Below, piece after piece: positions 1-5,016 of a stretch of DNA of 5,016 bases. How positions within the stretch are numbered: position 1 is the stretch's first letter; each line of letters begins with the position of its first letter. The notes below the pieces were generated by a model that was not told the DNA's origin, did not search any database, and saw nothing but the letters and a program-made list of their open reading frames with translations. A program made the position numbers and the translations under genes. This DNA comes from an uncultured Verrucomicrobium sp. GTDB lineage: Bacteria; Verrucomicrobiota; Verrucomicrobiia; Methylacidiphilales; GAS474. The DNA lies in the NCBI GenBank assembly GCA_903889845.1, contig CAISZB010000273.1:1-5016 (forward strand), written 5' to 3'.

Positions 1-13
1 GGGCATCACCCAT
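1..13 (-). CDS. Possible start of next downstream gene (only about 4 codons visible)
   Basis: After the stop of the EamA gene, the minus strand carries a run of six G (positions 27-22), an 8-nt spacer and an ATG at 13-11, which would read M-G-D-A before the window ends. A second ATG in another frame lies at 6-4. The G run could act as a Shine-Dalgarno-like element, and the tight spacing fits continuation of the operon. Nothing can be said about the product, and the ATG may be chance. Confidence 0.2.
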
Positions 14-27
14 AACTTCGCGCCCCC

Positions 28-909
28 CTACGCCAACACCAGCCCGATCGCCGTCAGCAATAACACGGCCCCGATCAACCGCCGTCCCATGACGGCCCGA
101 CCCACTTCCCGTTCCCGGTTCCCGAACCAATGCCCCAGGAACCAGACGAGGAGGACCGTTGTCAGCGCGCGGAAATTATAGATGACGTTGATCTCCGTCG
201 CGTGGCCGTAGCGGGGGATGGCGTAGTAGAGGACCGCCCCCTGCGCCCCCAGGAAAAAGGCACCCCAAAGCAGCCACTTCCTTCCCGCCGCGTCGAGGGA
301 GCAGAGCGGCGCACTGAAGAAGGGGATCATCCCGAAAGAAAGGAGAGCGCAGACGAGGAGGATGAGGCTTCCGAACCGGGCACCTCCCCAATGAGGCCCC
401 CACTTCTGCACGAGGACATCGGTCACCGCGAAGTTGAAGGCGGCCAGGCCCGCCCACAACGCCGTAAGCCGGAACTGAGTGCGGGAGGCCTGCGTCGCGT
501 TCCCGCCGCCGAACAGAAAAAGCGCCCCCGCCGTGAGAAAGGCGGCGAGCCACAGCTTCCCCGGCACCGCCGCTCCGATCAGGAGGACGGTGAAGAGGGC
601 GACGAAGATCACCTTCGTCCCCAGGATCGGCGTCGCGATGGAGAGGGCGCCCCGCTCGATCGCGTAAAAGGTGAAGATTTGCCCGACCAGGAAGGTCGTC
701 CCCACGATCACGAGTTGGGGCCACTCCCCCCACGGCAGGGGGATGTCCCCTCCCTGCAGCAGGAACGGTGCGGCCAGGATCGCCACGGAGAGGTTGCAAA
801 CGAAGGCCGTCCGCCACGGGCCGACGCCGTGCTCCGCCGCCCGCTTGATGAGGAGCGAGGCGACGGAGTAGACGATCCCCGCGACGAAGGGGATGAGGAG
901 GAAACGCAC
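28..909 (-). CDS. EamA/DMT-superfamily membrane transporter (10-TM type)
   Basis: This 293-residue, very hydrophobic protein has about ten predicted membrane helices (roughly residues 2-21, 31-52, 63-83, 86-97, 98-114, 118-136, 148-167, 176-200, 211-231, 238-260 and 275-293; counting is by eye). It has the two-fold repeat expected of the drug/metabolite transporter superfamily. The repeat signatures are GALSIATPILGTKVIFVALF (88-107) in half one and the NVIYNFRALTTVLLVWFLG stretch (241-259) followed by GRRLIGAVLLL in half two. Length is normal for the family. It should sit in the inner membrane; the substrate cannot be read from sequence, since members export amino acids, nucleotides, sugars or drugs. 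The start is GTG (909-907): no in-frame start lies further upstream because the recA TAA is only one codon (CGA) away in the same frame. A weak GGA (919-917) precedes it by 7 nt. The 3-nt gap to recA suggests translational coupling and co-transcription. Confidence 0.85.
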   Translation of the reverse strand: MRFLLIPFVAGIVYSVASLLIKRAAEHGVGPWRTAFVCNLSVAILAAPFLLQGGDIPLPWGEWPQLVIVGTTFLVGQIFTFYAIERGALSIATPILGTKVIFVALFTVLLIGAAVPGKLWLAAFLTAGALFLFGGGNATQASRTQFRLTALWAGLAAFNFAVTDVLVQKWGPHWGGARFGSLILLVCALLSFGMIPFFSAPLCSLDAAGRKWLLWGAFFLGAQGAVLYYAIPRYGHATEINVIYNFRALTTVLLVWFLGHWFGNREREVGRAVMGRRLIGAVLLLTAIGLVLA

Positions 910-912
910 TCG

Positions 913-2037
913 TTATTCCACGGCAGCGGGCTCGGGAGCCGCCTTCCCCTTTGTCGGCTTGGCTTCCTCGGTCCCCTTGCCGCTGATCTTGGCCTTCGTG
1001 GCGGCCTCGATCTTGGCGAAGAGCTCGGGATTCCCCTTCAGCTCGTTGAGCGCCGCGTCGCGGCCCTGGGCGATCTGCACCCCCTCGAAGTAGAGCCACG
1101 CGCCCTTCTTCTCGACGGCGTTCTGCTCGATCGCGAGGTCGAGGAGCGACCCGACGCCGGAGATGCCCTCGTTGTAGAGGATGTCGAACTCGCACTCGGT
1201 GAAGGGCGGGGCGACCTTGTTCTTCACGACCTTCACACGGGTCCGGTTGCCGAAGACGGTGCCGTCGGCGTGCTTCAGGGCCGCGATGCGGCGGATGTCG
1301 ATGCGGACGGAGGCGTAGAACTTGAGGGCCTTGCCGCCGGGGGTCGTCTCCGGGTTGCCGAACATGACGCCGATCTTCTCGCGGAGCTGGTTGGTGAAGA
1401 TGCAGACGGTCTTCGCCTTGCTGATGATGGCCGTGAGCTTCCGCAGGGCGCTGCTCATGAGGCGGGCCTGGGCGCCGACGGTCGAGTCGCCGATCTGCCC
1501 TTCCAGTTCGGCCTTCGTGATGAGGGCCGCGACGGAGTCGATGACGATGACGTCGAGGGCGTTCGACTTGATGAGGGTCTCGACGATGTTCAGGGCCTCC
1601 TCGCCCGAGTCGGGCTGGGAGACGAGGAGCTCGTCCATGTTGACGCCGAGGCGGCGCGCATACTGGGGGTCGAGGGCGTGCTCGACGTCGATGAAGGCGG
1701 CGTTCCCGCCCTGCTTCTGGGCCTGGGCGACGACCGTGAGCGCGAGGGTCGTCTTGCCCGACGACTCCGGCCCGTAGACCTCGATGATCCGGCCCCGGGG
1801 GAAGCCGCCGACGCCGAGGGCGTGGTCGATGACGATGGAGCCGGTCGGGATGACGTCGATGGCCAGCTTCGCGTTCTCGTCGCCGAGGCGGACGATGGAG
1901 CCGTCCCCGTACTGCTTCGCGATGGCCTGGAGGGCCAGTTCGAGGTTCTTGTCGCGGACGCCCGGGACGGTCGCGGCGGCGGCGGCGGCTTTCGAGTCGT
2001 AGCGTTCAGCTTTTTCAGCTTTTTCGGGTCTGGCCAT
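913..2037 (-). CDS. recA: RecA recombinase / SOS co-protease
   Basis: RecA forms ATP-dependent filaments on single-stranded DNA, catalyses homologous strand exchange and triggers LexA self-cleavage. The 374-residue protein has the full core: Walker [10 protein letters not shown] at 89-97, catalytic Glu at 119 in DVEHALD, Walker B VIVID at 163-167 followed by SVAAL, loop L1 [10 protein letters not shown] at 177-186, the sensor Gln 217 in [13 protein letters not shown], loop L2 to about 235, and [10 protein letters not shown] at 270-279. Numbering runs 23 residues ahead of E. coli because of an N-terminal extension with two EKA repeats (5-10) and six alanines (17-22). The C-terminal tail (348-374) has six Lys and four Glu and lacks the strongly acidic character of the E. 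coli tail. The ATG at 2037-2035 is chosen because it is the only ATG before the conserved core; no Shine-Dalgarno sequence precedes it. A likely promoter and operator-like palindrome lie at the end of cinA. The product call is secure; the tail's functional meaning is inference. Confidence 0.99.
   Translation of the reverse strand: MARPEKAEKAERYDSKAAAAAATVPGVRDKNLELALQAIAKQYGDGSIVRLGDENAKLAIDVIPTGSIVIDHALGVGGFPRGRIIEVYGPESSGKTTLALTVVAQAQKQGGNAAFIDVEHALDPQYARRLGVNMDELLVSQPDSGEEALNIVETLIKSNALDVIVIDSVAALITKAELEGQIGDSTVGAQARLMSSALRKLTAIISKAKTVCIFTNQLREKIGVMFGNPETTPGGKALKFYASVRIDIRRIAALKHADGTVFGNRTRVKVVKNKVAPPFTECEFDILYNEGISGVGSLLDLAIEQNAVEKKGAWLYFEGVQIAQGRDAALNELKGNPELFAKIEAATKAKISGKGTEEAKPTKGKAAPEPAAVE
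1975..1989 (-). repeat. (GCC)5 trinucleotide repeat in recA N-terminus
   Basis: Five identical GCC codons in a row, followed by GCG, encode Ala17-Ala22 of RecA. This is a simple-sequence tract in a non-conserved extension ahead of the RecA core. Copy-number change by slippage would stay in frame and only alter linker length. Confidence 0.85.
2008..2025 (-). repeat. Two tandem copies of GAAAAAGCT in recA codons 5-10
   Basis: Two exact 9-nt copies encode Glu-Lys-Ala twice, with a partial third copy (GAA) after them at 2007-2005. Each contains a five-A run. The AAA and GCT codons and the nearby AGA (codon 3) differ from the G/C-ending codons in the rest of recA, making the first codons unusually A-rich, which is a common way to keep the start region of an mRNA unstructured. 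The functional reading is inference. Confidence 0.85.
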
Positions 2038-2093
2038 ATAAGAAGTGCGGTGAGGTGTTGGGGTGGTTAGGACGGAGAGGAGTTGTTATAAGT
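2038..2093 (-). promoter_or_regulatory. G-depleted recA 5' leader without a Shine-Dalgarno sequence
   Basis: Between the presumed promoter and the recA ATG, 56 nt contain only two G residues on the mRNA-sense strand (2073 and 2048). The bases directly before the ATG read CACTTCTTAT, with no purine-rich ribosome-binding site. Such a leader should be nearly unstructured and would have to be recognised without anti-SD pairing, for example through ribosomal protein S1. The sequence facts are direct; the initiation mode is inference. Confidence 0.55.
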
Positions 2094-2095
2094 CT

Positions 2096-2109
2096 GTATA
2101 ATATTATAC
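2096..2109. promoter_or_regulatory. Perfect 14-bp palindrome at recA promoter, candidate LexA-like operator
   Basis: GTATAATATTATAC reads identically on both strands. One mismatched pair further out (2095/2110), symmetry resumes for two more pairs (TC at 2093-2094 against GA at 2111-2112). It overlaps the cinA stop codon (2106-2104) and the best recA -10 box, a typical place for a repressor site. The outer form CTGT-N10-ACGG resembles the E. coli SOS box CTGT-N8-ACAG but has a spacer two bases longer and one mismatch. The verrucomicrobial LexA motif I recall (TGTTC-N4-GAACA) is not present in the intergenic region. With no loop, it is better read as a dimer-binding operator than as an RNA hairpin. 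Confidence 0.45.
2103..2108 (-). promoter_or_regulatory. Candidate recA promoter -10 box (TATAAT)
   Basis: A perfect TATAAT consensus on the minus strand lies 65 nt before the recA ATG, at the very end of cinA. Transcription would begin near 2096, giving a leader of about 58 nt. No good -35 is found at the normal 16-18 nt spacing; TTGACC at 2141-2136 is 27 nt away. TTGACC is 17 nt from a poor CATACA (2118-2113), an alternative, weaker pairing. Because the -10 lies in a palindrome, TATAAT also appears on the plus strand at 2097-2102, but no matching -35 is visible there. Confidence 0.4.
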
Positions 2110-3339
2110 GGATGTATGCACAGCGCGGCGGCAAAGGTCAAGCGCTGTTTGCGCGGTCCGGTTTTTGAAGGTCTCCCGGTCGGACTGAAACCGCTTCAAA
2201 ACGGCCTGGGTGCCGGTGGGGGTGGCGAGGGCGATCCAGACCGTGCCGACCGGTTTCTCCGGCGTTCCCCCGTCGGGTCCGGCGATGCCGGTGACCGCGA
2301 TGGCGAAATCGGCTCCGGCCCGGAGTCGCGCCCCCTCGGCCATCGCCCGGGCAGTCTCCTCGCTGACGGCCCCGGGGCCGCTCTCGGAAAAATAAGTCTC
2401 GGGCACGCCGAGCTGCGACCTCTTCGCCTCGTTCGCGTAGACGACCCAGCCGTAGCGCAGGACCTTCGACGCGCCGGGGACGTTCGTGACGCGGTGGGCC
2501 AGGAGGCCGCCGGTGCACGATTCGGCCAGGGCGAGGGTCTTTCCTTTCTCCGACAGCACGCGGACCAGGGCGGCCTCGACGGTCTCCCCGTCGACGGTGG
2601 CGATGCTGGCGCCGAAGGTCTTCTCGACCAGCGCGGCGGCGGGGACGAGGCGCGCGGGATCGGACGAGATGAGCCGCAGGTCGACCAGCCCGGGGCGGGC
2701 GCAATAGCCGATCTCCAGGCCCTCGCCGCCGGGCAGGGCGCGGAGAGGTTCCTCGATCATCGTGGCAAGGCGGGACTCCGGCACGTCGGCGATGCTCCAG
2801 CTCCGCATGTGGAGCGGCGGCAACGCCCCCCGCTTTTTGAACCACGGCAGGAACCCCTCGCGCCACATGGGGACCAATTCGCGCGGCGGACCGGGGAGGA
2901 GGACGACGATTTTCCCCTCGCTCTCCAAAATCAGACCCGGAGCGGTCCCGACGGCATTCGGCAGGACGACGGCCCCCTGCGGGACCATGGCCTGGCGGGC
3001 GTTGATCGGGGCCGGTTCGATGCCGCGCGAACGGATGTAGGCCTCGATCCGCGCCCAAAGTTCCTTGTCGAGCGCGAGGGGGAGGCCCAGCAACTCCGCC
3101 GCCGCCTCCCGCGTGATGTCGTCGGAGGTCGGGCCCAGGCCCCCGGTGACGAGGACGAGGTCGGCCCGCTTCAGCGATTCGGCCAGCGCGACGCCGATGG
3201 CAGGGCCGTCCGGCACCGTCGTCTGCCGCGCGACCCGCAGGCCCAGGGCGAACAGCTCCCGCCCGAAGAAAGCCGCGTGCGTGTTGACGACGTGGCCGAG
3301 GAGGAGCTCGCTGCCGGTGTTGAGGACCTCGACGTTCAT
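2104..3339 (-). CDS. cinA: CinA: MoCF-like domain plus NMN deamidase (PncC) domain
   Basis: Full-length 411-residue two-domain CinA. Residues 1 to about 170 are the MoaB/MogA-like (COG1058) domain, with TGGLGPTSDD (65-74), NAVGTAPG (128-135) and LPGPPRE (148-154); in studied homologues this part has ADP-ribose pyrophosphatase activity. A middle linker domain covers about 171-250. Residues 255-411 are the CinA C-terminal/PncC domain, with AESCTGG (272-278, Ser274 the expected nucleophile), the YANEAK segment (301-306) and VTGIAGPDGGTP (349-360). This domain hydrolyses nicotinamide mononucleotide to nicotinate mononucleotide and ammonia, recycling NAD breakdown products from DNA ligase and other enzymes. 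It is cytoplasmic. ATG at 3339-3337 immediately precedes the conserved NVEVLNTGSELLLG start; no Shine-Dalgarno sequence is visible. It lies 20 nt after secA and 66 nt before recA. The cinA-recA pairing is known from streptococci, where CinA is competence-inducible; no competence function is implied here. Confidence 0.97.
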   Translation of the reverse strand: MNVEVLNTGSELLLGHVVNTHAAFFGRELFALGLRVARQTTVPDGPAIGVALAESLKRADLVLVTGGLGPTSDDITREAAAELLGLPLALDKELWARIEAYIRSRGIEPAPINARQAMVPQGAVVLPNAVGTAPGLILESEGKIVVLLPGPPRELVPMWREGFLPWFKKRGALPPLHMRSWSIADVPESRLATMIEEPLRALPGGEGLEIGYCARPGLVDLRLISSDPARLVPAAALVEKTFGASIATVDGETVEAALVRVLSEKGKTLALAESCTGGLLAHRVTNVPGASKVLRYGWVVYANEAKRSQLGVPETYFSESGPGAVSEETARAMAEGARLRAGADFAIAVTGIAGPDGGTPEKPVGTVWIALATPTGTQAVLKRFQSDRETFKNRTAQTALDLCRRAVHTSV

Positions 3340-3340
3340 C

Positions 3341-3358
3341 CCGGGTTAGGTTGCCCGG
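3341..3358 (-). other. Small possible hairpin in the secA-cinA gap
   Basis: The minus strand reads CCGGG, an 8-nt loop (CAACCTAA), then CCCGG, with the last base of the stem one nucleotide before the cinA ATG. It has only five base pairs and no following U-run, so it is not a convincing terminator. If it forms, it would partly occlude cinA initiation. The gap has no visible Shine-Dalgarno sequence. Confidence 0.25.
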
Positions 3359-3359
3359 C

Positions 3360-5016
3360 CTACTTCTTCGGCACCGGCAGGTTGATCCCCTTCGAGCAGG
3401 GGCAGTTCTTGAACTTCACGTTCGGGTGATTCGGGCAGGGATCGTTCCGGCCCACCTTCGGGATTTCGCGGCGGATGGGGAGGACCATCTCCTCCGGCTC
3501 GGGCTTGGCCTGTTCAGATTGGGCGTGGGCTTGGGCCGGCGCCGCCTGGGGCTGAGGCGCCTCCGCCATCGCCGACGGGGCCTCGGCCTTCACCAGCCGC
3601 TGCGGCAGGGCGCTGAGGAAGCGCTCGAAGGCGGTGAGGCTGGAGGCGGAGCGGAAGAGGTTGTGGACGATCTCGTGCTCGATCCGGCCCATCAGCTCCT
3701 CGAACATCGCGTAGGCTTCCTGCTTGTACTCGATGAGGGGGTCCTTCTGGCCGTAGGCGCGGAGGCCGACGCTGGTCCGCAGGCCGTCCATCGCGTAGAG
3801 GTGCTCCTGCCAGAGGCGGTCGATCGCGGAGAGGATGATGTAGCGCTCGATCCCCTTCACGGCGTCGGGCTCCTCGAACTTCACCTTCAACTCGTAGGCC
3901 TCGGTGACGCGGGCCAGGAGGTCGTCGCCGACGGCGGCGGGGGGACGGGTGAGGTCGAGGTCGCCCTCGCGGAGGCCGAGGGGGAAGGTCGAATTGATCC
4001 AGGCCAGCAGCCCGGAGGCGTCGGGCCCTTCGGCCAGGCCTTCGAGGCGGACCTGGGCCTCCCCGCGGACGACCTTGGCGACGACCTCGAAGACATCCTT
4101 GCGCGGCTCCTCGGCGACGAGGATGTCGCTGCGGTAGCTGTAGATGACGTCGCGCTGGAGGTTCATCACGTCGTCGTACTGGAGGGTGTGCTTCCGGATG
4201 AGGTAATTCCGCTCCTCGACGCGCTTCTGCGCCGTCTCCACGGCCCGGTTCAGCCACGGGTGCTGGAGTTCCTCGTCGTCCTTCATCCCCAGGCGGGTCA
4301 TGAGGTCGGAGATCCGGCGGGAGTCGCCGAAGTTCCGCATCAGGTCGTCCTCGAAGGAGATGAAGAAGCGGGAGGCGCCGGGATCGCCCTGGCGCGAGCA
4401 GCGGCCGCGCAGCTGCCGGTCGATGCGGCGCGACTCGTTCCGCTCCGTCCCGATGACGCAAAGGCCGCCGAGCTCCGTGACGCCCGGCCCCAGCTTGATG
4501 TCGGTACCGCGGCCCGCCATGTTCGTGGAGATGGTGACGGAGCCCTTCTGCCCGGCGTTGGAGACGATCTCCGCCTCCTGCTGGTGGAACTTCGCGTTGA
4601 GGACGTGGTGCGGGACCTTCTCCCGGGCGAGCATCCGGGAGACGATCTCCGACGACTCGACGGAGATCGTGCCGACGAGGATCGGCTGGCCGGTCTCGTG
4701 GACCCGCTTGATCTCCTGGATGAGGGCGTTGTACTTCGCGCGGCGGGTCTTGTAGATCGTGTCGTCGAGGTCCTTGCGGATGTTCTTCCGGTTCGGGGGG
4801 ACGACGATGACGTCGAGCTTGTAGATGTCGTGGAACTCGTTGACCTCGGTCTCCGCCGTGCCGGTCATGCCGGAGAGCTTCTCGTAGAGGCGGAAGTAGT
4901 TCTGGATCGTGATCGTGGCCAGGGTCTGCGTCTCGCGTTCGAGCTGGACGCCCTCCTTCGCCTCGACGGCCTGGTGGAGGCCGTCCGACCAGCGGCGGCC
5001 CGGCATGAGGCGGCCC
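3360..5016 (-). CDS. secA: SecA preprotein translocase ATPase, C-terminal part (5' end outside window)
   Basis: SecA drives post-translational export through SecYEG using ATP. The reading frame is open to the window edge (GRL before MPGRRWSDG), so the Met at 5006 is internal; roughly the first 350-400 residues, with Walker A/B of NBD1 and most of the preprotein cross-linking domain, are missing. Counting from that Met, visible parts are: GRRWSDGLHQAVEAKEGV (3-20), MTGTAETE (47-54), NBD2 with VLNAKFH (135-141), TNMAGRGTDIKLG (161-173) and DRQLRGRCSRQGDPG (196-210); the helical scaffold and wing from about 215; YGQKDPLIEYKQEA (418-431); an Ala/Pro/Gln-rich linker (475-507); and a C-terminal metal-binding tail. 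The tail reads VGRNDPCPNHP...NCPC rather than the usual CPC...CC or CPC...CH, a variant ligand pattern. TAG stop at 3362-3360. No inactivating change is seen. cinA follows after 20 nt, so one transcript is plausible. Confidence 0.98.
   Translation of the reverse strand, partial: GRLMPGRRWSDGLHQAVEAKEGVQLERETQTLATITIQNYFRLYEKLSGMTGTAETEVNEFHDIYKLDVIVVPPNRKNIRKDLDDTIYKTRRAKYNALIQEIKRVHETGQPILVGTISVESSEIVSRMLAREKVPHHVLNAKFHQQEAEIVSNAGQKGSVTISTNMAGRGTDIKLGPGVTELGGLCVIGTERNESRRIDRQLRGRCSRQGDPGASRFFISFEDDLMRNFGDSRRISDLMTRLGMKDDEELQHPWLNRAVETAQKRVEERNYLIRKHTLQYDDVMNLQRDVIYSYRSDILVAEEPRKDVFEVVAKVVRGEAQVRLEGLAEGPDASGLLAWINSTFPLGLREGDLDLTRPPAAVGDDLLARVTEAYELKVKFEEPDAVKGIERYIILSAIDRLWQEHLYAMDGLRTSVGLRAYGQKDPLIEYKQEAYAMFEELMGRIEHEIVHNLFRSASSLTAFERFLSALPQRLVKAEAPSAMAEAPQPQAAPAQAHAQSEQAKPEPEEMVLPIRREIPKVGRNDPCPNHPNVKFKNCPCSKGINLPVPKK

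Noticed and set aside
176..1195. Minus-strand open frame spanning the recA/EamA junction in another frame
   Set aside because: It is Arg/Gly-rich and overlaps two genes in their own strand but out of frame; no recognisable motif.
130..2070. Long plus-strand open frame of 646 codons opposite recA and the EamA gene
   Set aside because: Its translation is a charged Arg/Asp/Glu/Gly-rich low-complexity sequence with no domain. It is the expected antisense shadow of GC-rich codons, and two well-supported genes occupy the other strand.
2097..2102. TATAAT on the plus strand as a divergent antisense promoter
   Set aside because: It follows automatically from the palindrome; no -35 at proper spacing and no plus-strand gene downstream.
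2096..2109. The palindrome as a cinA transcription terminator
   Set aside because: It is all A/T apart from the end pair, has no loop and no following U-run, so it is not a credible intrinsic terminator.
2163..2201. Inverted repeat TTTTGAAG ... CTTCAAAA inside the 3' end of cinA
   Set aside because: Eight-bp arms with a 23-nt loop fall in conserved cinA codons (LKRFQ and TFKN), with no U-run; most likely coincidental.
2116..3429. Plus-strand open frame of 437 codons opposite cinA
   Set aside because: Same compositional artefact; it runs through cinA and into secA, whose proteins are clearly conserved.
3514..4461. Minus-strand alternate-frame open reading frame inside secA
   Set aside because: Arg/Pro-rich shadow of secA with no motif.
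4490..5006. The Met at 5006-5004 as the true start of a short SecA-like protein
   Set aside because: The frame continues upstream with G-R-L, matching the conserved SecA GR-x-M-x-GRRWSDG block, so the gene simply runs off the window.

Overview
The window is an ordinary, tightly packed, GC-rich bacterial chromosomal segment. All credible genes lie on the minus strand and read right to left: secA (3' part only), cinA, recA, then a drug/metabolite-transporter-type (EamA) membrane protein. A fourth downstream gene may begin at the extreme left edge. No mobile elements, CRISPR arrays, tRNA/rRNA genes or obvious foreign DNA were seen.

Organism: coding DNA is G+C-rich with strong G/C third-position bias. 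The SecA C-terminal half has a GRCSRQGDPG form of the helicase arginine-finger region and an AQKRVEERNYLIRKHTLQYDDVM-like block split by no large insertion. From memory these resemble Chlamydia/Verrucomicrobia SecA, so I lean towards the PVC superphylum, probably Verrucomicrobiota. This is an inference at low to moderate confidence; no database was searched. cinA and recA start without a recognisable Shine-Dalgarno sequence.

Layout: 5016-3360 secA (N-terminal part outside the window); 20-nt gap with a small possible hairpin; 3339-2104 cinA; 66-nt gap, the only real intergenic region, holding an AT-rich perfect 14-bp palindrome that overlaps the cinA stop codon and contains a TATAAT box, followed by a G-depleted recA leader; 2037-913 recA; 3-nt gap; 909-28 EamA transporter, started by GTG and probably translationally coupled to recA; then 27 nt to the window edge.

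Functionally, SecA is the ATPase motor of Sec export, CinA is an NMN deamidase/damaged-nucleotide hydrolase family protein, and RecA is the recombination and SOS co-protease. The cinA-recA order is a known recurring pair (cinA-recA-dinF in Streptococcus pneumoniae). Here a DMT-family transporter takes the place after recA that an efflux protein (DinF) takes there. The most interesting non-coding signal is the palindrome at the recA promoter, a candidate LexA-type operator. I found no convincing new multi-gene system.
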